Positions 36,895 to 49,600 of a stretch of DNA of 64,000 nt are shown one piece after another. Numbering within the stretch: position 1 is the stretch's first letter; each line of letters starts with the position of its first letter. A program made the translations under genes and the position numbers. The stretch lies in contig CM042089.1 in the NCBI GenBank assembly GCA_023512835.1, forward strand, positions 19,472,438-19,536,437, written 5' to 3'. A model generated the notes under the pieces. That model was given only the letters and a program-made list of their open reading frames with translations. It made no database searches and had not been told where the DNA came from. Source of the stretch: Taxillus chinensis. Its lineage: Eukaryota > Streptophyta > Magnoliopsida > Santalales > Loranthaceae.

Positions 36895-38678
36895 GGAGGA
36901 TCCCATATGTGGCCCTGCCCATTTCTGAACACGTACGTAAATATGTTGGGAACACCCGGCCCCTCGGTTTTCCTGTTGTATCAATAAAAAAAAGGAAGAC
37001 ACTTCAGATCAATTTTTATGCTTTCATTTAGCCGATTGAATTTAATGGTACTGACTGCAACGAAGATTCGTGACTATTATATCTTTTCTATTTTTTCCAC
37101 GTTTAAAATCAGATTATTGCCAAAAGAAAGTTATCTGTATGTCTATTATATATTGATATATGTAAAAGTAGAGTAATGAATGTAAATATAATCGTAATGA
37201 TTCAATTATAATTGAGATGGTATTTTTATTTAACTATAATTGTTAGACACTATTCTATTAGACAAATAAATCAATAAAAATATAATTTAAACCGTGATCG
37301 AGATCGTGCTTGTCTCATTGCATTTCTTTTGTATATTTCATCACACACACACATAATTATTCAAAATCGTCCTCAATTCTTATCTACGGTTATATAAATT
37401 TCCCAATTTCCAGTTACATACATTTTTATTATATGTTCTTTTTTTTACTAGTCACGAGGAGCAAATGCATTTGTGCAGGGTGCCTATAATATGTACAGCG
37501 AGTTTGAGCAGAGTCTAAGTTCATTTAATATTGTTATACACTTAAACTTATGCTCATTCATTAATTATTTTTATAAATTATGTAATAAAAATAGGTAGTA
37601 AATGTGAAAAAAGAAAAAAGAAAGAAAATTTGATTACTTACTCATGTTTGTACACCTATAAGAAATGAATTAACTATTCATTATTATACTTCCAACCAGA
37701 AATGTATTAATTCCTCTCGTACTTGCATAAGATAATTAAATTTACAGTCATATCCTCTATTTCTCTGCCACGAGAAGCCCCTCGCTACTGTATCTATCTC
37801 TCTTTTGCTCTATCTCCTCTTCTTGTACACTTCTTTTTTCTCACACGTCTCACATTATTTTCTCAACGGTCCAATTTTAATTAAATTTGATAATGAACTT
37901 TAAGTTGTCTCAATTAATTGTGGAATCGTTTAATTATAATTTTTTAGTTAATAGTAAGTATTAAAAATCAACCAAATTTCCTAAAAAAAAAACAATTTGT
38001 TCGTTTTTTAGTTACACTAATTGAATAGTCATATGGCAATATGTCAATAGAGGTGCGATCAGCGCTATAAATAACTCGAATAAATTCATGTTTGACTTAA
38101 AATATCGTTTATTTTTGTTCATTCTAAAAAAGTAATGTTTGTAAATATATTATTTTTCGTAAACATAAACAAAGGAACTTAAACAAGACTATGTTTGGTT
38201 CGTTTATATTTGCAAACATGTGTTCGCGAAGAATGTTTGAAAACATCAATAATTATATTCATTAACAGATGTTCACAAATAGCTGTTCAGGAACAGATAT
38301 GCTAGAACAGTTGAACAAATAAATAAGCAATTGAGTGCATGAACAAATGAACAAACATATTTGTTTATACATTTTGAATAATTATTATTTTAGTTCATGA
38401 ACAGTTAAATAAACGAACAACCTCTTGAGTTCGCGAACAAATGAATGAATGAATGAATTTTGAATAATTAGGTGTTTTAGCTTGCAAACAATTAAACTAA
38501 CAAACATTTTGAATTTATAAACAAAGTAAAAATATAATATTCGCGAACAAGTATGTCAATGTATTAATGAATATTATTTGTAAACTGTGTTCACAAGTTA
38601 TTCATGAACACTAACGAATGAGCATGAACATAATGATTTAATATTCGTGTTCATCTCCATTCGTTAAGGAATAATACC
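36895..38678. other. DHQ-SDH 3' region and AT-rich intergenic
   Basis: The 3' UTR probably runs to around 37010 (an AATAAA-type signal lies near 36980). The rest is AT-rich. From about 38050 to 38660 there are many imperfect repeats of the phrase 'gaacaaa/tgaacaa' in both strands (for example gttcgcgaa, aacaaatgaa), a texture typical of a decayed repeat. No gene. Confidence 0.45.
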
Positions 38679-40913
38679 TAGGGATGCTACCCGCCTTAGC
38701 GGGGGTGGGGTCAACCTATTACCGTACCCCTTTCCTGCCTAGACGGGTAATAACATTTTAAAATCGTATCCCGCCCATGTGTAAGAGGGGCTGAGTACCT
38801 CATCCTATGGCGGGATTGGTGGGGAGAGGCTCCATCCGCCCACTCATCGCACTGGCCTCTATTGATTTCTCTTAAGATAAATTTGCCTTTTTAGAGGTTC
38901 TATAAAGCAGTTGATAGAGGTGATTCGGGTCCTATCAGGGGCAGAATCAACCTATTACTGCCTCCCGCTTCCACTTAAGCAGTAGATTAAATTTTAAAAT
39001 TATACCTTGTTCCATATGTAGGCGGGGCAGGATATCTCATTTTTTAATGTATCTGCGAATAAGGTTTCATCCACCCGCATCTTGCTATCGCTTTTTATGA
39101 GATCTGTCCATATGAATAATTTTAGCTTAAATCAAATTTTTATATCATTTTTAGCGGATAAATTATCAAAAATAATTTAATTTTATAACAATAAATGCCA
39201 TTTAAAAATATCAAAAATCATAAATAATAATTACATAATAATATTTGAAATATTATAAAATTATAAATAAAAATATTAAAATTAGGCGGGGGTGGCGTAC
39301 TTTGTTACCTATTACCGCTCCTCGTCTCCACCTAGGTGGGGTGTTAAGTTTAAAAACTACACTCTGCTCTTGCCTGAGCGGGATAACCCGCCCGCATAGC
39401 AAGGGTGGAGTGGACATCGGACGGGTAGTAGGTGCCAGTATCCGTTGTGTAACGCCTCCAAATTTGAAACCTCCAAACCGGGTGCGTTAGCGAAAATTAA
39501 ATATACAAATTTTATATCAATTCCAAACTATTACTTATTTAATCAAACAAACCGTTCATTATTATAAATTTCAATCCAAGATCTTTAAGGTTTAGGGGTT
39601 TAGAGACTAAGTATCCATAACCCATTATTACATAACAAAGCACACGAGCAAACAACTTAATAAATCTTTAAAATTTCACACAACTTTATTTCCAAGCACT
39701 TCACGACTCCTTATCCTAGTTTCTCCATCCCTTAATTATCTGGGGTTGGAAAAGAAATCATAAAAAAGGGTGAGCTCAAATAGCCCAGTAAGGGTAAACA
39801 TAAGTGGGTAAGAAAAATCATGAAGATATCGAACATAGGAAATACCATATAACATTTGCACATCATACATGATCAATATTTCACAAGGAAATCATAACAT
39901 GGAAGATTATGTTTGGATATTGTATCATAACATCATGATCCAGGTTAACTACCCAGATACCATATCATAACATAACATATTATCAGCTGGATTGACACTC
40001 TCTAGTGATGTTATTTACCCAATGCATTGGAAGTCTTTCTGGAACCACCCATCATAAACTTACTTTGTCCAAACATAAGAGATCATAACAACTTTAGCAT
40101 ACATAACATGAGGCATATCATAGAATTCTAATAAAACATTTAAGGTTAACAAGGATAACCACGAATATCAAAATGGTTATCTACCCCAATCAATAGCATA
40201 GATTATCAAGAGAGAGATTAAAAAGAGACTAATGTTCTCAACAATAAAATGGAAATAGAAGAATAAGAAACATAAAACTCTTACAATAATATTTCCAAAT
40301 AAAACAAGATAAAGAGAAAGATAAAAGGGAGAATAAAGAAAAGAAAAACCCTTACGATCCGCTTGTCGTTCTCCGCATTCTAAACCTTAAAAAATATCAA
40401 AACACTAAATTAGCATTAATGCTTGAAAAGTTCAATATCACACATATCTCCTTATATATATATATATATCATACTTTAACTTATATCTTTTAATAGGCAT
40501 ACCGTGCTTGTGGGGTTGAATATTAATTTGGGTTCCTACTTCTATTGCTGTTCCATCTCCTATTTTGATCCCATGCATCATAAGTCTTGAGTTGTGCAAT
40601 AACTATGTTATATGCCTTGAGAGTTTTTGAATAAGATTTACTTCTTGTATTGGGTGAACGGAAAAGACGTTCGATAAGCTTATTTTTCCTACGTGTCTTC
40701 CACCTTAACCATGAGGGTATATTAGACATGGGTCTAAAGGGAAGATCTAGAGGAGATAAGGATTGTCGAGGGAATTCATTATCGAAGTTGTTCCTTACGA
40801 TCCTCCGCTATCTAGAACCGTAAAAAATAAAAGAAACATTAAATCAATATTCTCATATTTTTACTTTAACTATATAATACAAATGCTATGATGGAATAAC
40901 ATATTTTAAAATA

Positions 40914-41076
40914 AGGTGGCAATGTCAACCATGCATGTATATACGATGTGATATAATCAACCATATAAATAACATATGTGAGGTGGTAAAACCAACTATG
41001 TAAGTAATATATATGAGGTGGTAAAACCAACCATGAATATAGTATATATGAGGTAGTAAAACCAACCATATAGATC
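40914..41076. repeat. Short degenerate tandem repeat inside the LTR-like element
   Basis: About four copies, period roughly 40 bp, of a unit around GAGGTGGTAAAACCAACCAT. It lies downstream (minus strand) of the TATA-type box of the element. Confidence 0.65.
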
Positions 41077-42124
41077 TACATAATAAATAAGAAGTGACTT
41101 CAAAATTTCAAAATCTTAAGTATTACCTTTCGTAAAACTTCGACGCTTGGTAAGTACCAAAAGCAAAAGAGGATTTGAGTAGAGTATTTGGGGTGTTAAG
41201 AGGGCTTAAGGGAGTGTTTTTAGAGGGAGTTTCGTGGTGTGGCTTGAGGGATTTTTGTGCATTAAGAGGAGAGGCAAGACACTCCTTATATAGGCAAGGA
41301 TGGTGGTAGGTGTATAGTGTGAAAGTAGTGTATGAATTTGACTTTGACATTAAATTAAATTATATAAAATATATATAATACTTTCTTTTCCTCCTATTAT
41401 CCTTTCTTAAAACGTGGGTATCTCCTCCTACCGTTTAAAAATGTTTTAAGACTTTTCAACTTAGAAGGTTCCTTTGGCATCAAAAGTCCACATTGGTGTA
41501 CTCCCTACTAATTCAATTATAACATTTTTAATTTTATAGTTTTTGACAAACGACCAATTGTATTGCATTACTGACTCAAATATCTACAAATGGGTATCAA
41601 TTTTATAATTTTTACATATGTATAACAAGAGTTATTGAATTTGAAAGTCATACTAAAATGTTTACCCGTTCATACTGAACCTATGTGTAGTATTTTAAAT
41701 TCTGGAATTGATTGGCTTCATATTAAATTCTGAAATTTCTACACGTTTTAGCTAAGTCATAAATGAACAAATGGGATTTGGTTTTATGTCAATTGGATCT
41801 GTATAATTCAAGTTATGGATTTTTGAATGGGACCTCCAGAATCTGCCTCATTCAAATTTTTGGGCCTTACCTATGTTTTATATTTTTGGTAAAGTTAAGG
41901 CTTGTAATACTTACTTACCCATAGTAATTTAGTTTAAGAAACTAAATGACATAATATATAGCATCTAAACTTTTTATGACATATAAGAAATTATTTTATT
42001 TTTATAACGTATTTAATATTTACGTGGATAAAATAATATAATTGCATAATCAATAAACAATAAAGTAAGATAACATTATAGCATAAAATATTATAAACCT
42101 AAACATAAACATTAATATCATATT

Positions 42125-42409
42125 CTATGGCCTTCGTAAAATTTCTTGAATTGTATTAGCGTATGTGCGTAGGACGTGTTGTGCTTGGCGATGAAGCTCA
42201 TACAACCCTTCGACTAACATTGTCGTGGTTGTCGCACGAATAACCTCAAACTTCTCCCTGTGTCTCGTCGCATTATATTGCAGCCATTGGACACGAGCAT
42301 TTAGCTCATCTACAATAAAGCATAGCTTTGTAACTTCAAGTCGTATTGCTCGCCGATCTTCATCGTGTACACTATTCTCGGATGGCAGTACTTGATAACT
42401 TGATGCCAT
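42125..42409 (-). CDS. 94-codon ORF near the end of the LTR-like element, unknown protein
   Basis: Not recognised. The frame has a protein-like composition: acidic and basic residues alternate, and a central helical stretch (IRLEVTKLCFIVDELNARV) looks able to form a coiled coil. There is no signal peptide, membrane segment or Cys/His cluster. It starts 290 bp inside the minus-strand TGTAAG end of the 39448-42698 element, and a TTTATAAG box (42446-42452, minus strand) lies just upstream of the ATG. If the element is an LTR in minus orientation, the ORF sits in its U3 part. It may be a real element-encoded protein or a chance frame; its length is modest and no homology was tested. Confidence 0.35.
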   Translation of the reverse strand: MASSYQVLPSENSVHDEDRRAIRLEVTKLCFIVDELNARVQWLQYNATRHREKFEVIRATTTTMLVEGLYELHRQAQHVLRTYANTIQEILRRP

Positions 42410-42721
42410 AACTCTTATTATTCTTCTTCTTACTTCTATACTCTCTTATAAATAAAATCTCATACTCATACCTATTTATGGAAGTCCAAACGAATACTAT
42501 TCATAACGGCTAGTTACTATTCTAATGACTACTTACTAGTCATATGCTATTTGAATGACTATATTGGGTGCTTATTTTTATTGTGATAATATCTAAAATA
42601 TCCTTTCTAACTATTTTTAACAATGACATTATTATTATTTTATTATTTTTACTCTTTAAGAAAGAACTTAAATAGCTAAAAATTTTGCGGGTCTTACACG
42701 TTGCCCACCCCTAATAGTAAG

Positions 42722-43690
42722 TACCTAACCAAACTCGAATACTTTACTAGTCGGTTCAGTTTGTTTACAATCCTAGGTGCGATCGAGCAGAGTCAAGCAT
42801 CCCTTTACTTAACTTGTTTATTATTACTTTTTTATTTTAAAAAGGAAATAAAACAAAATACATATAGGTACATGCTCAATACAAAAACTTTAAAACACAA
42901 AATTAGTTCAAGAACTAACTCCTACAATAATAATGAAAAACTATACAATTATTGGGGCGAAAAATTAATTAAGCTGCATGACCTAATTAGGTTGAAAGTG
43001 ATATCTTTTAGTTAATAATCAGGGCCACACTTAGCACTAAAATCTAATTACCTTTTTGTTTCCTCTTTTGGTGCATGTGATTGAGTTATTTGGGGAGAGA
43101 AAAGTTTTTAGAAAATATTCTTTTAATTTGATCTTATATATTTCAGAAATATTCTATTAAACTTACTTTTTATGCATGTCAACCGGATTTTATTTTTGAA
43201 AACAAAATCTCATTTTAAAAATCTTCAATCAAACATGTACATTTTTTTACCATTTTATCTATTGATATTAAAGCTATTGTTAGGTTTTGTTTAATATATT
43301 TTTAACCCTACAAAGGATTAGTATCCTATAATGGGGGAAACTAACAATATATAATTATTAATAATATATTGTGATTACATTTTTGATTTAATTTTTTTAC
43401 ATTGTATTCACTATACATAAAAAAAATGTATCATATATGTTAGATGATGATACACATTTTAATTTGATATTTTATTAAATAATTATGTATATTTTTCTAT
43501 GACATTATGAGTTACGACGATGGGCAAATATGGAAAATTCTAAATTATTTTATTTTTATTTCATTTAATATGACAAGTCTCCAACATATTGGCGCCTCCC
43601 CCAAGACATAGGGACCAAATTATAATTTGGACAACTCATCAGGGACCAAACTATAATTCTGATATTTAAAACAAAACAACTAGTCGGCTA
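42722..43690. other. AT-rich intergenic sequence
   Basis: No gene or well-bounded repeat is seen. A 104-codon frame at 42701-43015 straddles the element boundary and has low-complexity composition, so it is not called. Confidence 0.5.
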
Positions 43691-43699
43691 GTCCCCTCT

Positions 43700-43751
43700 A
43701 TCCCTCTCTCTGACTCTCTCCCCCTCTCTCCCTCCCCCCCCCTCTCGCTCG

Positions 43752-43807
<56 letters not shown>

Positions 43808-43852
43808 ACCATTGAGGATTTCTAGGGTTTTTGGAGGCTAAGCTTCCAATCG
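43700..43852 (+). promoter_or_regulatory. CT-rich tract and probable first 5' UTR exon of the DnaJ gene
   Basis: A long CT microsatellite (about 43750-43805) is followed by a leader-like sequence containing 'tctagggttt', common in plant 5' UTRs, then CCAATCG|GTAATC, a possible donor near 43853. The matching acceptor would be the TGCAG at 46461-46465, 140 bp before the start codon. The exon and the 2.6-kb intron are inferred; transcript data would decide. Confidence 0.45.
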
Positions 43853-44389
43853 GTAATCTCGATTCTACGAATAATAGTTCTTTGTTTAATTTCCAGGGTT
43901 CTTGTTGTTCGAATATCAAATCTTATATTTCTGATTTAGAATGATAGCATATGATGTTCTAAGTTCATATATTTCTACTGTATATATATGCGTGTGGCTA
44001 AAACGTGTTTTCGCTTTGTTATCAGTTATCGAAATCTCTGAATCTGCACTGGTCTTTTGGAACGCCAAAGCAAAAATGAGATTGAGTTTGAGTTCATATG
44101 CATGTTTGTAGTAATTTTATTTTCAGGAATTAAGCGAGAAATAGCATCAATCAGGTCAAGTAGTTGTTAATGTACTACATATGTTTTCTAAAATTTTGTT
44201 CTAAAAAAAATTATGTCCCATATAAAATTTTTAAAAAATAAAAAAGAGAGGGTGCGTTTAGGTGGGGATGGGATAAAGATAATATTAGTGTGGATATTAT
44301 TATTATCATATTAATAATCTTACCTCCTAAGTTGTCATTATTAATACACCAAAAATAGTTAGAGGACTGTTATGTACAAGCATGTTGTG

Positions 44390-45000
44390 CGCTCTTTTTG
44401 CATACGCCTGATGTGGAAGCAAACATGATATAAAATAGAACTGTCACGACATCGTTTGAATAACGTTGATATGAGACAAAACTGTCATGATGTTGTTTGA
44501 ATAACTTCGGTTCCGTATGAGACATAAGAAGATTTCAAGAGAGAGTCATTTGGATAACTCTGGTCTGATAGGAGACAGAAACATATTTCAAGAGAAAGTT
44601 ATAAAACGAAGTAAGCACAAGATTCGATATGAGAAAGAATTGCCACAATGTCATTTGAATAACTTCAGTTCGAGAAAAAAGACTTCGGCTTGAGATGAAG
44701 TTTTATTTCTCGAACAAAAGTTCATAGAAACCAAGTTTAATTCACTTTTTTAGAACTTTGGTTCGATACGAAGTCCTCTTTCTCGAATCAAGGTAAACAC
44801 AAGTTTTAGCATGAGATAGAACTGTGACGATATCATTTGGATTAATTCGGTTTGATATGAGAAAGAAATAGATTTAAAGAAAATAGTTATAAACCGAAGT
44901 AAACATATGCCACATCGACTAGCAAGACGAAAGGGCTTAGGGCCGACGTGGCATATGCCATGACGACTTTCATTACGCAAGTGTCCACAGCAGGCTTGCT
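44390..45000. repeat. Internally repetitive element in the putative DnaJ leader intron
   Basis: A degenerate unit of roughly 70-120 bp recurs: phrases like 'atgagacaaaactgtcatgatgt', 'catttgaataacttcggtt' and 'tttcaagagaaagttata' occur three to five times with variation. Near the right end CATATGCCACATCGA (about 44906) and, inverted, CGACGTGGCATATGCC (about 44944) could form a stem. There is no coding frame. Its class is unknown to me. Confidence 0.5.
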
Positions 45001-46605
45001 AATAGATTTTCTGAAATAGTATAATATTTTATTTTATACATTATTAATACTTAAGTTTCAACCCAAATCATATATTAATGTAAACTGATGGAATCGTTTG
45101 TGTAATCACATGCATTATGTCAAACCCAAATGCGCCCCAAATTTTTGTTTATGAAGTCAGTTTGTTCCCCACAACACAAAAGTTTTGCTGTAATTTGTGA
45201 TTGTTTCATATTACAACAAATATATTTAGTGCTTCTTGCTAGCTTATCAGAATTATCATTTTTCCATCTCACAATAGACCTGTGTGCGTGCGTGCGTGTT
45301 TATTATGGTATTTATTTTTAATTTTTGAAACTAGTAAGAGTGTGTATATATATGCATAAATTTTTAGCTATTATCAGGATTTAAAATTGTCTCTGCCAGC
45401 TCCCGGGTTTTAAATGCATGGGGGTATTATCGTTGTATATTGCTTTGAGAAAAACAATTTTCCAACATGCTGGTCAAGTCATGAAACTAGGCTCGGTCAA
45501 GGCTTTGCTGAAACATTTATAACTTCCCTAGTGAATCTGGCACAACTTTCCATAAAGTGGTGTTTCCAATTTGTAATTAAATCTCATAATTCTTTCATGT
45601 GTCACCTCTTCTTTCAAAAAATGGATTGGTTCTCTCCTCTGCTGCTGCCTTTGTAGTCCGTGTGATTGTCCAGTAGAATAGAGGAATAATCAATGTTGAT
45701 TGCATGATTGCTCCTAGTAAATGCTCATCTCATACCAGTGAAACAAATTTCCTTGAGAAAGTCCAGTAACCCGATGTTTGAGGAACACTACTCATACCAT
45801 ATAATTGCGGAAGGCCTCAGTTCTCTTCAAAGTTGTACTTATGCTCCATTCCAAGGCGCCAATAAACAAACTCTTTCTAAGGTCCAAGATAATGTCATCC
45901 ATAAAATTAAACTGTATCATTGATACTCATGAAGGCTTGAAGTGTTGTAAATACCTATTATTTTTGTTTTGGAGCTTGCATGGTGTCATCGGCTTCTCTG
46001 TAATTTCAATCGATTGTGATTCATTTTGTGATGGTTGCACATGTTATATTTCATGTTGTGCATTTAATTATCCCTTGCATTTTTTCGAGTCACGGAAACA
46101 ATTTGTTGCCAAAATGTCAGCAAAGGCTGCATACAATTAGCCCAAATGTGACCAGACCCCTTTCCGGACCCCGCACGTAGCTGGAGCTTCATGTACCGGG
46201 TTTGCCTCCTTTTGTGCATTTAATTATCCATTTATGCATTTAATTATCCATTAATATACGTTACACCCTGCTTTCCTTTTTTATCTTATTAAATAATTAC
46301 TTTTTTCATAGCTTTGAAACATATGGATTTAGACCTATGCCTCTATTTTGTTGTCATTATGGTTTTGGAAATAAATTTATCATTTTTGAATTTGGTCACT
46401 CCCCTGTATATAGATTAAGGTCTGTATATTTTTTTTCCATTTATTTGTTTTTTGCATGATTGCAGGAGGACAATTTCAGCTGGTTCTGTTCTGGGCTGAT
46501 GACCAATGAACTCCTGTTTATTATTGTATTGACATGACAAAAAGTTCCCTGTCAGTTTTTTTTTTTTTTTGTAATTTTTGAGGCTTGATGTTCTAAAAAT
46601 CTTCC

Positions 46606-49600
46606 ATGGAATGCAACAAAGAGGAAGCCATTAGGGCCAAAGAGCTCGCGGAGAAGAAGATGCAAACCAATGATTTCATAGGAGCTCAGAGGATTGGGCT
46701 AAAGGCCAAGCAACTTTTCCCTCAGCTCGAGAACATCTCCCATCTTCTAGCTGTATGTGATGTTCATTGCTCATCTCAAAAGAAAGTATATGGCCCTGAT
46801 TTGGACTGGTATGGAATTCTTCAGGTTGAGCGAATGGCTGATGAGGCAACCATCCGGAAGCAATATAGAAAGCTTGCTCTCCTTCTGCATCCTGATAAAA
46901 ACAAACTTGCAGGTGCTGAAGCGGCTTTTAAGCTGATTGGGCAGGCAAATACAGTGCTTTCTGATCGGTGGAAACGGTCTTTATATGACATGAAGGTCCA
47001 GGTCTCAGTGGGAACTACTTTACCGAAGGCTCCGGCCCGTCAGGTAAACAGAAATGCGCCTGTAAGGAAACAGAATGGGGCTCCAAGTGTTGCTAAAGCT
47101 CAATCCACGAGTGCAAATGTGCATCAGCAGGCATCATCATTTGCTAATGGGCAGAGAACATTCTGGACACGCTGCGATACATGTAGGACAAGATATCAAT
47201 ATTACAGGAATGTTATGAACAAAATTTTAGTATGTACGATATGCTCAAAAGTCTTCACTGCATTTGAATTAGCTGCTGAAGGTGTGCCACAAGCTTACAG
47301 CGCTAGTCAGCCTGTGTCCTTGCACCAGAAAGATGTTCCAACTGGATGTGGGGGAACAAATTCACAAAGTACGTTTTGTAGACCCACATCTGGTGAGGGT
47401 GTTCAGGCCGCCTTCAGTAGTAAAACTGCAGGGTCAGGACCAGTTTTGAAGACCGGAAGAACTGATGATGTTAGTTCAGGTACTGCTGGTAAAAGGAGAA
47501 GCAATGAATCTGTTGATCCGCTTGAATTTAGTAGAAAAACAGCAGGATCAGAATCAGTTCTGAAGACAGGAAGCAGTTCTGAATCTGATGTTGGTTTAGC
47601 CTCCAGTTGTAAAGAAAGAAGCAATGAGTGTGCCGGTCAAGGTGGCTTTAGCAGAAAGGCTGCATTTTCGGAGTCGGTACTAAAGACCGGAAGCACTGCT
47701 GATTTTGGTTTGGATTTCAAAAGTAAAGTGGGAAAAGATGAGAATGTCCATATGGGCGATCAAAAAGAAGCCTTTAGTGTGCCCAAGCCTGATGTGGAGA
47801 AGTGCGAGAAACAGGGTGCTTCAGGAAAGGCGAACAAAAAGAGAGGGAGGAAAATGGTTCTGGAATCCATGGAAAGCAGCGGGACTGCTAGTATTGATGA
47901 GACGGAGGGTGATTCAATAATTCAAGAAAATGGTGGTCTTAATTCGGGACACAATGGGTGCTATTATCCTAGGAGATCTTCTCGGAAGAAGTGTTCTGTT
48001 TCTTACAATGAAACTGAAGATGACAATGACTTTGTGAACCCTCCCAAAGTGTCGAAAATTGATACATCATCCAATGCAAGTGAACAGGGAATGAAAGAAG
48101 GTGGTTTTTCTCATATGATGGATGGTGAGGAAGAGATCTATCAAAATGAGAATGTTCCTCTTGGACAAAACATGCAGACAGCAAAAAGTGAAGCGACAGA
48201 ATGTAGAATGAAAGGTGAAGCGGAAAAATTTGTATGCCCTGATTCACAATTTAGTAATTTTGGTAAGGCAGAAAAGTGTTATGCAGTCGGTCAGATATGG
48301 GCTATTTATGATTGGGTAGATGGGATGCCAAGATTCTACGCTCATGTCAAGAAAGTTCATTCGCGTGGATTCAAACTTAAGATTACTTGGCTTGAACCTC
48401 ACCCTTATGAACAAGGTGAGATTGCCTGGGTTGGTGTGGGTCTGCCTGTTGCTTGTGGCAGATACAAACTTGGGCACACCCAAGACACATCTGATCATGA
48501 TATGTTCTCTCATCAGGTTAAGTTTGAAAAAGGCAATGGCAGAGGCTCTTACATGATACATCCTAGAAAGGGGGATACTTGGGCCCTGTTTAAGAACTGG
48601 GATATGAGTTGGAACTCTGAGCCAGACAACCATAAAGAGTTCGAACTTGAGATAGTTGAGGTCCTTGAGGATTTTGTTGAGGGTGCTGGTGTTATGGTTG
48701 CTTACTTGGATAAAGTCAAAGGTTTTGTAAGCCTGTTTCAGCAAACAACACGAGAAGGCGCGGGCTCATTTAAGATATCACCCAAAGAGCAATTTCGATT
48801 TTCTCATCAGATTCCTTCGTTTAGATTGTCTGGCAGAAAAATAGAAGGTGTCCCAGAAGGATCCTTTGAACTTGACCCAGCTGCTTTGAATTCTATTTTC
48901 ACAGGGGTTGACCAGGGCATAAGCTTTCCAGAAAAGAATTATCTTCAACAAGACATTGATGTAAGATCTCAGAAAGATACCTACAAAGAAAGTAGTAGTA
49001 ATTGCATGGCACAAGACAAATCTAATGAGCATGTGGATGCCAAAGACTTCAGTCATTTAAAGGCTGCGGCGTCTGGCTCATATGAAACTTTTCATCCATG
49101 TCCTGCAGACGAGGAGACTCATGTGCAGCGCAGCAATACCAGCTGCAATAAATCCCCAAAGAAAACTAATATCCACCCATCTTTATCTTCATGCGGTAAA
49201 ATCTCGGAAGTTAGGTTTCACAACTTTGATGAAGCGAGATCTAAAGATAAATTTGAGCTTCATCAGGTTTGGGCGGTTTACTGTGACTTGGATGGTTTAC
49301 CGAAGGCCTATGTGCATATTAGGAAGTTTGAATCAAATCCTGAATTTAAATTGGTTGTAGCAATGCTTGAAGCCTGCTCAGCCGGGGAAGAAGATGAGAT
49401 TGTGCCTGTTAGCTGTGGGCTGTTCAAGCCGGGCAGAAAACAGACCTTGGCTCCGACTGCCTTTTCTCACGAGTTAAAAGTAGATTTCAAGATAAAAAAG
49501 TTTGATATTTATCCCAGAAAAGGGGAGGTATGGGCACTATATAAGGACTGGAGACCCAAATGGATGCCTCCTGACTTGAAGAATTCCCTATATGACGTAG

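Larger units (their letters stand above)
39448..42698 (-). mobile_element. 3.25-kb TG...CA element with 5-bp target duplication, probable solo LTR
   Basis: On the plus strand it starts TGTAACGCCTCC and ends GGGTCTTACA, so the inverted ends read TGTAAC and TGTAAG. Both sides carry CGTTG (39443-39447 and 42699-42703), and excision restores the host element's GTTGCCC end. TG...CA ends plus a 5-bp duplication indicate an LTR retrotransposon unit. No internal copy of the ends and no gag-pol frame are seen, so a large solo LTR is the simplest reading; a non-autonomous element is the alternative. A strong TATA-type box (CTATATAAGG, minus strand, 41284-41293) suggests minus-strand orientation. A degenerate repeat of about 40 bp ('gaggtggtaaaaccaac') lies at 40914-41076. 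Confidence 0.75.
38679..42713 (-). mobile_element. Non-autonomous hAT-like element, copy C, split by a 3.25-kb insertion
   Basis: Read on the minus strand this matches copies A and B. The plus-strand left end is TAGGGATGCTACCCGCC and the right end GTTGCCCACCCCTA. Its own length without the insertion is about 780 bp, like copy B. The interior matches in order: GC-rich arm, 'cctattaccg', an AT core with 'aatcaaatttttat', then the second GC-rich arm. The 39448-42698 element sits about 15 bp from the right end. Candidate 8-bp flanks (38671-38678 and 42714-42721) agree at only 5 positions. Confidence 0.75.

Noticed and set aside
42701..43015. 104-codon frame beside the LTR-like element
   Set aside because: It crosses the element boundary and has a composition typical of AT-rich non-coding DNA.
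47403..49360. Several 70-166-codon frames on both strands within the DnaJ gene
   Set aside because: Shadows of the long 1075-codon frame.
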